NCBI RefSeq assembly: GCF_900156045.1
Contig: NZ_FTMX01000008.1
Coordinates: 156,572-220,571 of the forward strand
Source: Peribacillus simplex
GTDB taxonomy: Bacteria; Bacillota; Bacilli; Bacillales; DSM-1321
DNA: 64,000 nucleotides
Direction of reading: 5' to 3'
In this document: piece after piece, positions 20,131 to 28,852 of the stretch
Numbering within the stretch: the stretch's first letter is position 1
Layout: each line of letters starts with the position of its first letter
Notes under the pieces: generated by a model
What the model was told of the DNA's origin: nothing
The model's database searches: none
Seen by the model: the letters and a program-made list of their open reading frames with translations, nothing else
Program-made: the position numbers and the translations under genes

Positions 20131-20976
20131 ATGGACGAGCATATTTTTCATATAGAAGGCCTCACCCATCAATTCGCGGATGGAACGTTCGCTTTAAACG
20201 ATCTTTCGCTAACGATCCAACATGGTAAAAAGATAGCATTATTAGGCAATAATGGTGCCGGAAAATCGACTTTATTCCTCCATTTAAATGGTCTTTTACA
20301 ACCTACGGCAGGAAAAATCAGATTTAAGGGCAAGAAAATGAAATATGACCGTAAAACATTATTATCATTACGAAATCAAGTCGGGATCGTCTTTCAAGAT
20401 CCCGACTCGCAGCTTTTTTCCGCTAATGTACAACAGGATATATCGTTTGGACCGATGAATTTAGGATGGGATAGAAATGCAGTCCAGGAGAAAGTAAATT
20501 GGGCGATGGCTGAAACGGAAGTAACCGAACTAAAAGACAGACCCACCCATTTTTTGAGCCTAGGACAAAAAAAACGAGTCGCCATTGCTGGGGTACTCGC
20601 CATGGAACCTGATGTCTGGCTCTTGGATGAGCCTACCGCTGGATTGGACCCTTATTTCTCAAGACAGATCATGGCTCTGCTGGACAGTATCCACCACCAT
20701 GACAAAACGATCATCCTATCAACTCATGATGTTAATTTAGCTTATCAATGGGCTGATGAAGTCGTTGTCATGAACGCTGGTAAGGTCATATACCAAGGAG
20801 ATCCCGTCTCCGTTTTCCATGATGAAGACGTTTTGCTGCAGGCACATCTGGAGAAGCCGTGGGTTTTTGAAATGTTTCAAGCCCTACTTCAATCAAGGGA
20901 ACCTTTAGTACGGGACCTTTACCCAAGAACGAAGGAAGAATTGCTTCAAATGTTTGAGACTGAAAGGATTTTTTAA
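20131..20976 (+). CDS. cbiO: cobalt ECF transporter ATPase
   Basis: The ABC ATPase (281 residues) has Walker A GNNGAGKST (about residues 37-45), a Q-loop in VFQDPDSQLFS, the signature LSLGQKKRVAIAG (with LSLGQ in place of LSGGQ, usual in CbiO), Walker B VWLLDEPTAGLD and switch His in LSTHDVNL. Its ribosome site is TTGGAGG. Last gene of the transporter operon. Confidence 0.95.
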   Translation: MDEHIFHIEGLTHQFADGTFALNDLSLTIQHGKKIALLGNNGAGKSTLFLHLNGLLQPTAGKIRFKGKKMKYDRKTLLSLRNQVGIVFQDPDSQLFSANVQQDISFGPMNLGWDRNAVQEKVNWAMAETEVTELKDRPTHFLSLGQKKRVAIAGVLAMEPDVWLLDEPTAGLDPYFSRQIMALLDSIHHHDKTIILSTHDVNLAYQWADEVVVMNAGKVIYQGDPVSVFHDEDVLLQAHLEKPWVFEMFQALLQSREPLVRDLYPRTKEELLQMFETERIF

Positions 20977-20982
20977 TTAAGC

Positions 20983-21030
20983 ATCCCCTAGCTATTGTTT
21001 CATCTTTCCAAAAGCTAGGGGATCAAAAAA
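20983..21030 (+). terminator. terminator after cbiO
   Basis: An 11-bp stem ATCCCCTAGCT (20983-20993) with AGCTAGGGGAT (21013-21023). The U tract is weak on the plus strand. It lies right after cbiO in the convergent gap, so it may serve both sides. Confidence 0.65.
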
Positions 21031-21095
21031 CTGATATATTTTTAAAATGGCAGACAATAATTCTTGTTCCTAAAAAACAAAAATCTTATTATTTA

Positions 21096-21314
21096 TTACT
21101 TTTCTTCCTCTGTTCTTTCTTTTCCAAGTTCAATATCTCTTCCGTTTACATCATCAACGACTGCTTTTATTTCGCCTTCCGCATAAGTATCCGAGACTTG
21201 TTCGTGGGTTGTAGCCAGTCCAGAAGATAAATCATCTTCCCGTTTATAATCACTGACATCATATGTTCTTCCGGAAATTTCTGAAGATTCATTTTTTGAT
21301 TGCTTGCTATCCAT
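21096..21314 (-). CDS. DUF4025 (YozQ-like) small acidic protein
   Basis: A 72-residue hydrophilic protein. The block YDVSDYKREDDLSSGLATTH and EQVSDTYAEGEI matches the YozQ/DUF4025 family of Bacillus as I recall it. I choose ATG 21314, eight bases after AGGAG, rather than the GTG at 21323 that is part of that site. No membrane segment. Function unknown; single-gene unit. Confidence 0.75.
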   Translation of the reverse strand: MDSKQSKNESSEISGRTYDVSDYKREDDLSSGLATTHEQVSDTYAEGEIKAVVDDVNGRDIELGKERTEEEK

Positions 21315-21497
21315 TTTTTTCACTCCTAGTTTTTAAATTGTCCAATCATCCATTGACAACAGTATTAAAGACAAAGGTATTTTGTGTAAAAACTGAAGCA
21401 ATATTCAATAATGATAAAAAAAGGAGGGAAAAGGCACAAAAAAAGCTTACAAGAAAAATCCCCTTTCAAGGACCTTACATGCAAGCTTATTTAGAGC

Positions 21498-22925
21498 TTA
21501 GGCTTCCTTCCTCACATCCACATTATCGGACGGGTCACCCCAACATTCCACATTCTTCAAACCTTTAATATTGTTCACATGGAAGACAGGATTTTTCCCA
21601 CTTTTCTTTTGCTTTTGATAATCCGCCAGTGCAGCAAATGCAATTTTCCCTAGTAATGCTATCGCGATCAGGTTGATAATGGCCATAAGGGCCATCAGCA
21701 AGTCAGCCAGTCCCCAAACAAAATCCAATGAGGCAAGTGAACCGAATATCACCATACCTACGACTGCAATACGATAGATGTTTAACCAAACCTTATTTTC
21801 ATTGATGAAGCCAATGTTCGACTCTCCATAATAATAGTTGCCCACAATGGAGCTAAAGGCGAATAACAATACAATGATGGCAAGGAAAATACCCGCCCAA
21901 GATCCCAATGCCGTTCCAAGGGCATTTTGGGTAAGGACGATTCCATCCGTTTCCTTCGATGTATAAAGTCCTGAAAACAAAATGATGAAGGCAGTCGAAC
22001 TGCAAATGATGAGCGTATCGACAAAAACACCTAGTGACTGAATGAGCCCTTGCTTGACGGGATGACTGACATCTGCCGTCGCACCAGCATTTGGTGCACT
22101 ACCCATCCCGGCTTCATTTGAAAATAGGCCGCGCTTGATTCCCTGCATCATGGCAGCTCCCAGTACTCCGCCAGCCACTTCTTTTATGCCATTAAATGCA
22201 CTTTCAAAGATCAGGACAAAAACACCAGGTAACTCGGTGATATTCATGATGATGATAATCAACGCCACTATCACATAGGCTCCTGCCATGATAGGAACGA
22301 TGACTTCAGAGACCTTTGCAACCATTTTGATCCCGCCAAAAATGATGACAGCCGTGACAATAGCCAAGATGATTGCCGTAACCCACTTTTCGATCCCAAA
22401 CGATTCGTTGAATGCGCTTGTAATCGTATTGGCTTGTACCGAGTTGAACGCCAGTCCAAATGTAAGCGAAATCAACACAGCGAAAGTGATGCCCATCCAG
22501 CGGGCATTCAATGCTTTTTCCATATAATACGCAGGACCGCCGCGGAATGCATCCCCATCCTTGACCTTATAGATTTGAGCAAGTGTACTTTCAATGAAAG
22601 CCGAAGCAGATCCGATCAGTGCTATTAACCACATCCAGAAAACGGCTCCAGGGCCGCCCATCGTGATCGCTATGGCAACACCTGCAAGGTTACCCGTTCC
22701 TACCCGGGAAGCCGTACTAATACAAAATGCCTGAAAGGATGTCACACCTTTTTTTTCCGCAGTGGCCCCTTCGCCCAATAGCCGGAACATTTCCCCTACC
22801 ATCCTGAATTGAACAAACTTCGTGCGAACGGAAAAATAAAGTCCCAATCCAATCAACATGATGATCAATATGGAAGACCATAACACATCATTTGTCTCAG
22901 TAATAAAATTTTCTAAGATCTCCAT
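21498..22925 (-). CDS. sodium:alanine/glycine symporter (AGCS family)
   Basis: A 475-residue membrane protein with about ten hydrophobic helices. Family marks are SVRTKFVQFRM near the N-terminus, ISTASRVGTGNLAGVAIAI, GGPGAVFWMW, and SNEAGMGSAPNAGA. It imports alanine, glycine or glutamine with Na+. Close relatives are AlsT and YrbD of B. subtilis; the substrate cannot be fixed by reading. The C-terminal tail is short and charged. Single gene, start after GAGGGG. Confidence 0.9.
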   Translation of the reverse strand: MEILENFITETNDVLWSSILIIMLIGLGLYFSVRTKFVQFRMVGEMFRLLGEGATAEKKGVTSFQAFCISTASRVGTGNLAGVAIAITMGGPGAVFWMWLIALIGSASAFIESTLAQIYKVKDGDAFRGGPAYYMEKALNARWMGITFAVLISLTFGLAFNSVQANTITSAFNESFGIEKWVTAIILAIVTAVIIFGGIKMVAKVSEVIVPIMAGAYVIVALIIIIMNITELPGVFVLIFESAFNGIKEVAGGVLGAAMMQGIKRGLFSNEAGMGSAPNAGATADVSHPVKQGLIQSLGVFVDTLIICSSTAFIILFSGLYTSKETDGIVLTQNALGTALGSWAGIFLAIIVLLFAFSSIVGNYYYGESNIGFINENKVWLNIYRIAVVGMVIFGSLASLDFVWGLADLLMALMAIINLIAIALLGKIAFAALADYQKQKKSGKNPVFHVNNIKGLKNVECWGDPSDNVDVRKEA

Positions 22926-23349
22926 TAAAAAACCCCTCTACTTACTCTAATTATTATTATAAAAACATATACAGCTATAATTTATTTCCCTGTTCATTGG
23001 GGGAAATGAAGCCATAAAAAAAGGAAATTCCGTAATGAATCTCCAATACAATAATATATTATATCCTAACACTCTATTTTTTTCATTCATGAATTGGTGT
23101 AATCTATCGAAATATATAATATTTCAATATCATTTCCTTTAGATAATAATCTTTCATCCTCACTTCATTTAAATTCATTGTAACGTTAATAAAATTCCTA
23201 TTCAAAACAACCGGGATATAGAAAAGCCTCACAGATTAACGTGCGAGGCTTATTTAGCAATCATCTGCCCTCTCTTATCTTATATTCTGGATTTCTGTAG
23301 GTCACAATGTTGAAATTAGGTCTTTTATGATATCCTTGTTCTGTCTCTC
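22926..23349. other. intergenic, AT-rich, no gene seen
   Basis: The region between the alanine symporter promoter and the acyl-CoA ligase end contains AT-rich sequence and one terminator-like stem, and no convincing ORF or RNA motif. Confidence 0.5.
23224..23252 (-). terminator. possible terminator of the acyl-CoA ligase operon
   Basis: AAGCCTC (about 23224-23230) and GAGGCTT (about 23246-23252) form a 7-bp stem; on the minus strand TTTTCTATA follows. It is about 100 bases after the ligase stop. Confidence 0.55.
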
Positions 23350-24924
23350 CTAGATGGTTAAAATACCTTGTGCAAACAGCTTTCTTAATTCTTTCTTATC
23401 AATTTTTCCAATCGGCGTTAATGGAAACTTATCTAGAAAATAGACAACTTTAGGAACCATATACTTTGAGGTTCTTTGTTTGCAGAAATCAATTAATTCC
23501 TCACTAGTACAGTTCAACCCTTCTTGCAGTGATGCAACGACACACACTACTTCTCCCCAATCTGGATGGGGAACACCTATGCAAGCACTTAATGCAACAG
23601 AAGGGTGCAGGTTCACCACCCTCTCGACTTCTGAAGAATATACGTTCATCCCGCCTGAAATGATCATATCTTTCTTACGATCCACAATATAAAGGTAACC
23701 GCTTTCATCCCATTTACCAATATCACCAGTGTAGAACCATCCATCACGGATGTATTCCTCGGTAAGATCAGGTCTTTGATAATAGCCTGCCATCATCGCT
23801 GGCGATTTTACGATAATTTCACCAAGCTCGGAAGGTTTTACATCATTTCCTTCATCATCAATCAGTCGAATTTCGGTAAGGATGCACGGTTTTCCACAGC
23901 TTTTCAAAATTTCCGAATTGTTATGATAAGCCCATACATGGGCGCTTTTCGATAGTCTTGTAATGACAATATTACATTCTGTCATGCCGTATTGCTGGCG
24001 CATAATGGGCCCGAATACTTCAAAAGCTTCTTTAAGGCGCTTTTGTGAAATTGGTGACGCGCCGTAGAAAATATTGCGCATGGAGCTCATATCATATTCC
24101 ATCTTCTTTGTCTGATCAAGCAGTCTGTATAACATGGTCGGTACCAAGAATGTCGTCGTAATTTCATGATCCTTTATCGCCCGTATGAATTCTGCAGCGT
24201 CGAATGATGACATCACATAGACATGGACGCCCGAAACAAGGGATCTCCAAAGTAATGAACCGGCCGAATGCACAATAGGCGTACTTAGCAATACTCGGTC
24301 TCGGTCGTCAAGTGGGTCTTCGATAGCGGCAGAAAGTATGGCGGCGCCGAGTCCCTTCTGGGAATGCATGACGCCTTTCGGTGTACCCGTTGTCCCGCCT
24401 GTATATGACAGAAGGGCAATGTCTTCCGCTTCAGCTAAAGGCAAGTCTAAATTATTTATTTCACCGGGCCATTGAAACCGTTCAAACTCCTCTGGATAAT
24501 TAATATTAAAGCCAGGAAGCCCAATGACATGGATATCTTCCTTCTTCATTACTTCCAAATACTCAATGAAGGTATCAAAGTGTGTCTTTGTAGCTATTAT
24601 GACCAATTCTGGTTTTGCTTCCTTTAGGATGAATTGTATTTCTCGTTTCCCCAGTTTTTCACTTAATGGCACTAGGGTAGCTCCACATTGCTGGATGGCC
24701 AAACCAAACATCACACTTTCCAAACTGTTTGGAATGATGGTCGCTATGCGGACACCCCTTCCTGCACCTAAGCGAAGTAAATAAGAAGAGATAAGGTTTG
24801 TTTTCTTCCATAACTCGTCGTAGGTTATCGTTTCCCCGTTTGGCAACAAGGTAATTGCGGGCAGTTCGCCGAACCGTTTCATTCCTTTATTCAACAGTGA
24901 CTGAAATGTCAACTTATGCAGCAT
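23350..24924 (-). CDS. acyl-CoA synthetase / AMP-dependent ligase
   Basis: It activates a carboxylic acid (probably fatty or aromatic) to the CoA ester with ATP. The 524 residues show the P-loop-like LLSYTGGTTGTPKGVMHS, the QQYGMTECN motif, GWFYTGDIG, the hinge DRKKDMIISGGMNVYSSEVE, and the catalytic lysine in PLTPIGKIDKKELR. The start ATG follows GAAGGAGG. It lies 27 bases after an acyl-CoA dehydrogenase, so the two form an operon for acid activation and first beta-oxidation. The chain length is not evident. Confidence 0.9.
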   Translation of the reverse strand: MLHKLTFQSLLNKGMKRFGELPAITLLPNGETITYDELWKKTNLISSYLLRLGAGRGVRIATIIPNSLESVMFGLAIQQCGATLVPLSEKLGKREIQFILKEAKPELVIIATKTHFDTFIEYLEVMKKEDIHVIGLPGFNINYPEEFERFQWPGEINNLDLPLAEAEDIALLSYTGGTTGTPKGVMHSQKGLGAAILSAAIEDPLDDRDRVLLSTPIVHSAGSLLWRSLVSGVHVYVMSSFDAAEFIRAIKDHEITTTFLVPTMLYRLLDQTKKMEYDMSSMRNIFYGASPISQKRLKEAFEVFGPIMRQQYGMTECNIVITRLSKSAHVWAYHNNSEILKSCGKPCILTEIRLIDDEGNDVKPSELGEIIVKSPAMMAGYYQRPDLTEEYIRDGWFYTGDIGKWDESGYLYIVDRKKDMIISGGMNVYSSEVERVVNLHPSVALSACIGVPHPDWGEVVCVVASLQEGLNCTSEELIDFCKQRTSKYMVPKVVYFLDKFPLTPIGKIDKKELRKLFAQGILTI

Positions 24925-24951
24925 GCATTTTTTCCTCCTTCGAAAAAGGTT

Positions 24952-26124
24952 TTACCCTTTTAATAATGCTTTGGCAATTGTATTTTTTTGAATTTCCGAG
25001 GTTCCGCTCAGAATCCGATACATCCGTGCACTCCTGTACATTTTTTCTACAGGATGACCTTTTACCAAGCCTTTGGAGCCAAAGATTTGGATGGCCTTGT
25101 CAGCCACACGGCAATTTACTTCTGAAGCAAACAGTTTTGCCATGGACGTGCCGGCCCGATCTTCTTTTCCTTGATCAATTTTTTCAACTACATCATAGAC
25201 CATGCACTTTGCTGCATAGATTTCCGTCGCCATTTCTGCAAGCATATGCTGAATTGCCTGGAAGTCACCAATGGGCCGGCCGTGTTGGACTCGCGTTTTA
25301 GCATGTTCAATAGATAAATTGAGAAGGTGTTGAGCCATTCCGATAAAGCCGGCCGCATGGGAAGCGCGATTTGTGTTTATTCTCTTCAATCCGAGCAGCA
25401 ACCCTTTTCCTGGTTCTCCGATTATATTGGCGGCAGGCACTCGACAATGATTGAAATTTAATTCAGCATGTATGCGCTCACCTGATAGGGGAACTTGAAT
25501 GTCTCCTAGTTCAAACCCCGAATGTTGGGGTGTTCTTTTATCTACTAGGAAAGCAGTGATTCTACCTTTTCCTCCTTCCTGAAATTCTTTCGCCATGACA
25601 ATGGCGAAATCAGCATAGGGTGCAGCACTGATAAAATGTTTTTTTCCATTCAATATATAATCATTTCCGTCTTTAACGGCAGTTGTTTCGATAGCAAAGG
25701 CGTCCGATCCGGCATTTGGTTCTGTTAGGGCAAAACAGCAGCTCGCTTCCCCCTTCACGACGGGCATCACATATTTTTCTATTTGCCCCGGTGTAAAACT
25801 TTCCAACATTTGACCAATTCTTAACGGCCCGCCAATCTCGCCGATAACCTGCCCCCATAACACCGCTCCGGAACGGGCCAATTCTTCCTTGAACATGCAT
25901 AATCCTTTTAAGCTAACATCTTGTCCACCATACTTTTCAGGGAGGTTAATTCCGTAAAAACCCAATTCCCTGGATCGTTTTCTTGCCCATTTTATGGCTT
26001 CCATCGGTATATCCTCTTCAGCGTTCAATCCATGCTCCTGTTCATATGGAAGCAATTCATCTTGAATGAAAGCCTGCAACTTTGTTTGAAGTACCTCTAA
26101 TTTCTCTTCCTGCGTTGTTACCAT
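24952..26124 (-). CDS. acyl-CoA dehydrogenase
   Basis: A 390-residue FAD flavoprotein: CCFALTEPNAGSD, the FISAAPYADFAIVMAK stretch, KRINTNRASHAAGFIGMAQ and the C-terminal MYRILSGTSEIQKNTIAK near the active site. It introduces the 2,3-double bond in acyl-CoA. First gene of a two-gene operon with the ligase; the start follows AAAGGGG. An adjacent LysR gene transcribed in the same direction from upstream may control it. Confidence 0.92.
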   Translation of the reverse strand: MVTTQEEKLEVLQTKLQAFIQDELLPYEQEHGLNAEEDIPMEAIKWARKRSRELGFYGINLPEKYGGQDVSLKGLCMFKEELARSGAVLWGQVIGEIGGPLRIGQMLESFTPGQIEKYVMPVVKGEASCCFALTEPNAGSDAFAIETTAVKDGNDYILNGKKHFISAAPYADFAIVMAKEFQEGGKGRITAFLVDKRTPQHSGFELGDIQVPLSGERIHAELNFNHCRVPAANIIGEPGKGLLLGLKRINTNRASHAAGFIGMAQHLLNLSIEHAKTRVQHGRPIGDFQAIQHMLAEMATEIYAAKCMVYDVVEKIDQGKEDRAGTSMAKLFASEVNCRVADKAIQIFGSKGLVKGHPVEKMYRSARMYRILSGTSEIQKNTIAKALLKG

Positions 26125-26263
26125 AAGTTTCCCCTTTCATATCTTGGTTTTATCAAACTATTCAAATATTTAAAATGTTATAAAATTAATTTTAAAGGTA
26201 AATAATATTTAAGTAAAATAATGAAATATGATATAAACATAAGAAAAATTGATGTAAATACAA

Positions 26264-26303
26264 AAAAATATTAGTTCCCTTCAGCATAGGAAACTAATAT
26301 TTA
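26264..26303 (-). terminator. terminator of the LysR gene, overlapping its stop codon
   Basis: On the minus strand AAATATTAGTTTCC pairs with GGAACTAATATTTT and is followed by TTTTTT. The 5' arm contains the TAG stop codon of the LysR gene. Confidence 0.8.
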
Positions 26304-27199
26304 AGAGCAGTATAGAATTCGAGACATTTTATAAACTCTCTGGCAGCTTTTGAAAAATGCTGCTTCTTAGAGCGAACATAACCGAATTCCATTGTATTAT
26401 TTTCTAGCTCAACCAAAGGAATGGCCACAAGTTCCCCGCTTAGGAAATAAGGGTCGCTGTTCATTCCAATATCATAGGAAAAGGCAATGGCTAATCCCTC
26501 AGCGACGGTTTTTTTGATGATTTCTGTATTATTTGTGAAAAACAAAATATTCATCTCACCGTAATGATCAAAAAAACCTTTGATGAACGCCTTCATCCTT
26601 GGTCCATTGTAAACGACCAGATTTTGGTCCATTAGCTCTTGTGGGGTTATGCTTTTACGGTTGGCTAAAGGGGAATTCTTACTGACCGACACAATCACTT
26701 TTGCTTCCATTAAAGGTTGAAATTCCAACTCATTTTCTTTTGGTTTAACCTTTGGAATATTCAAGAGCCCGATGTCTATCTTAGCATTCAGTACTTCTTC
26801 GGTTATCTCTTGTCCCCCTTTTTCTTCAATCACGATTTTCACCTCGGGATACTTCTTCTTAAATAATGCCAATGATTTAGGCAAAACCGTAAGAAATAAA
26901 CCTTGTGTAGAGGATAGGCGTAACTCTTTTTCCATCGTATCTGAATGTATTTGCGCACTGTCTCTTATTTCTTCCAATTTGCTTAATACTTCAAGAGCCT
27001 TCTGGATGATTTCCTTTCCGTCTTCTGTAGGTATGGTTCCTAACCGTGACCGTTTGAAGATTTTTATACCTAATTCCTTCTCCAGACTGGTAATGGCCAT
27101 GCTGATTCCGGATTGAGAGATATGGAGGCTCTCAGAAGCCGTGGAAATCGAGTTTACCTCGGCCACCTTTATGATATATTCCAATTGTTCTATATTCAT
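26294..27199 (-). CDS. LysR-family transcriptional regulator
   Basis: A 301-residue LTTR with the winged HTH at residues 1-60 (MNIEQLEYIIKVAEVNSIST, SGISMAITSLEKELG) and a periplasmic-binding-like effector domain from about residue 90. The start follows AAGGAG. It lies upstream of the acyl-CoA dehydrogenase/ligase pair and downstream of an MFS gene, all on the minus strand, so either could be a target. Confidence 0.9.
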   Translation of the reverse strand: MNIEQLEYIIKVAEVNSISTASESLHISQSGISMAITSLEKELGIKIFKRSRLGTIPTEDGKEIIQKALEVLSKLEEIRDSAQIHSDTMEKELRLSSTQGLFLTVLPKSLALFKKKYPEVKIVIEEKGGQEITEEVLNAKIDIGLLNIPKVKPKENELEFQPLMEAKVIVSVSKNSPLANRKSITPQELMDQNLVVYNGPRMKAFIKGFFDHYGEMNILFFTNNTEIIKKTVAEGLAIAFSYDIGMNSDPYFLSGELVAIPLVELENNTMEFGYVRSKKQHFSKAAREFIKCLEFYTALKY

Positions 27200-27316
27200 G
27201 GTTCATTCTCCTTCTAGCCTATTACCAATATCATACCTCGAACAGAAAGCCCTTTCAATTTTAGAGATGAAGAATCAGGCTCCCCGAACTGTCTCCTCAA
27301 AAGCAGAGTGCCAGTT

Positions 27317-28555
27317 TTATACAATGGTAGTTGTTTTTTCGTATTCTTTAGCCGGTTGTGCCCGATTATTTTTAATAGAAACGGCAACAACCGTACCCAA
27401 CAACGCCATTATCACCAAAAACAGGAAAGCTGCGTCATAGGAGTCATTAAACAAACTGATAATCAAACCGAGGGCTAAAGGAGAAACCGCACCTGCAATT
27501 TGACCAGCAAAAGTTACGAGTCCGGAGGCAGAGCCCGTAAGTTCCTTTGGTGAGTATTTTATGATAATCGTATATAGAACGGTCCCAAAGAAAGACAGTG
27601 CTATGGAGTTGAGAGTGAGATAAGTGATGAAAAGTGCTATGGACGTGGCGTTAGACATTAAAAAGAGAAAAATTGCGGATAATAAAGCTCCTGCAGCAGC
27701 AAGATACTTCTCCCGGTTAGCCATATGCTTATCCAGTAGCCATCCGCTTACATTAAACATCAAGAAACCAAAAACATAAGGGATTGCCAATAAACCCCCG
27801 GCGGCTATTAAATCAACCCCTTTTTCCTTAACCAAATATATAGGCATCCAAGTGATCAGACCATAGTTGATAATATTTGAGATAAACTTGAAAGTTATAA
27901 GTTTCCAAATATTTTCGATTTTAAATAATAGTTTCAGAGCTACCTTTTTTTGTTTCGGATTGTCTTTTTTAACCTCTTGAGTTCCTTGAGGCTTTAGAAT
28001 GAACCAAATACCGAAAGAAATTAATATCCCTAGAATCCCGGCAATGGTAAACATGCCCCGCCACCCGAAAGCTACAACCATCGAAGCGGCAAGAGCGGTA
28101 CCTAATATCCCGCCAATATTCTGGGCAGACAGGAAAAATGAATTTGCCCGGCCCCGTTCTTCTTCCGGGAAGTTATCTCTTATAGTGGACATACTGGCAG
28201 GATAGAAAGGCCCTTCCCCTAAACCGAACAGAAAACGAATGAATAATAAAGACATAAATGACCAAGCAAACCCAGACATAACAGTGAACAAAGACCAACT
28301 AAACAAAGAAACAGTAACCATGACCCTGGCTCCATATTTATCGGTCATCCATCCGCCAAGCGGTTGCATGAGCGAGTAACTAACAAAAAATATACTAATT
28401 AAAAAACCTGTCTGGGACGTATTGAGATGAAACTCATCTGCAATGGGAATAATTCCGACATTTATGGCAACGCGATCAAAAAAGCTTAAAATCATTCCAA
28501 CAAATAAAAGGCCGCTAATCATTAATTTTCGTTTCTTACTTGCATACAGCTGCAT
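27317..28555 (-). CDS. MFS transporter, anion:cation symporter-like
   Basis: A 412-residue protein with 12 predicted helices. The N-terminus FFDRVAINVGIIPIADEFHL, GGWMTDKYGARVM and the RFLFGLGEGPFYPA motif are typical of the ACS family (carriers of organic acids, sugar acids and related anions). It may import an organic anion such as a sulfate ester or uronate, given the neighbouring alkylsulfatase. A cre-like box lies 50 bases upstream. Confidence 0.88.
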   Translation of the reverse strand: MQLYASKKRKLMISGLLFVGMILSFFDRVAINVGIIPIADEFHLNTSQTGFLISIFFVSYSLMQPLGGWMTDKYGARVMVTVSLFSWSLFTVMSGFAWSFMSLLFIRFLFGLGEGPFYPASMSTIRDNFPEEERGRANSFFLSAQNIGGILGTALAASMVVAFGWRGMFTIAGILGILISFGIWFILKPQGTQEVKKDNPKQKKVALKLLFKIENIWKLITFKFISNIINYGLITWMPIYLVKEKGVDLIAAGGLLAIPYVFGFLMFNVSGWLLDKHMANREKYLAAAGALLSAIFLFLMSNATSIALFITYLTLNSIALSFFGTVLYTIIIKYSPKELTGSASGLVTFAGQIAGAVSPLALGLIISLFNDSYDAAFLFLVIMALLGTVVAVSIKNNRAQPAKEYEKTTTIV

Positions 28556-28605
28556 TCCTCATCACTCCATTTTTTATATTTCACAAAACTTTTGAATCCA
28601 CTTAA

Positions 28606-28619
28606 GGGAAGCGCTTACA
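28606..28619 (+). promoter_or_regulatory. cre box (CcpA site) upstream of the MFS gene
   Basis: GGGAAGCGCTTACA fits the WTGNAANCGNWNNCW-type CcpA consensus at all core CG-centred positions. It lies 50 bases before the MFS start, where it could block transcription under good carbon supply. Confidence 0.65.
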
Positions 28620-28768
28620 ATTTCTTTCAAAATGCCAAAGCTTGAATATTCACTTTTCACTGATTGATTTTTGTTCTGTGACTTTTAGGAGCGTTTCATT
28701 CATTAAAAACAATGAATGAATTTATTAAAACGAAACTGGATGCCTACAAAATTATTTGATACATTCAA

Positions 28769-28799
28769 ACCCACGAGACTAAAAATTTGACTCGTGGGT
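28769..28799 (-). terminator. hairpin downstream of the alkylsulfatase gene
   Basis: The perfect 9-bp stem ACCCACGAG/CTCGTGGGT (28769-28777 with 28791-28799) stands 54 bases after the alkylsulfatase stop. The U tract is poor. Confidence 0.6.
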
Positions 28800-28852
28800 G
28801 CAAACATTGGTCACCGATTCATCCCGTTTACAGAATATAAAGTAGTTGATTA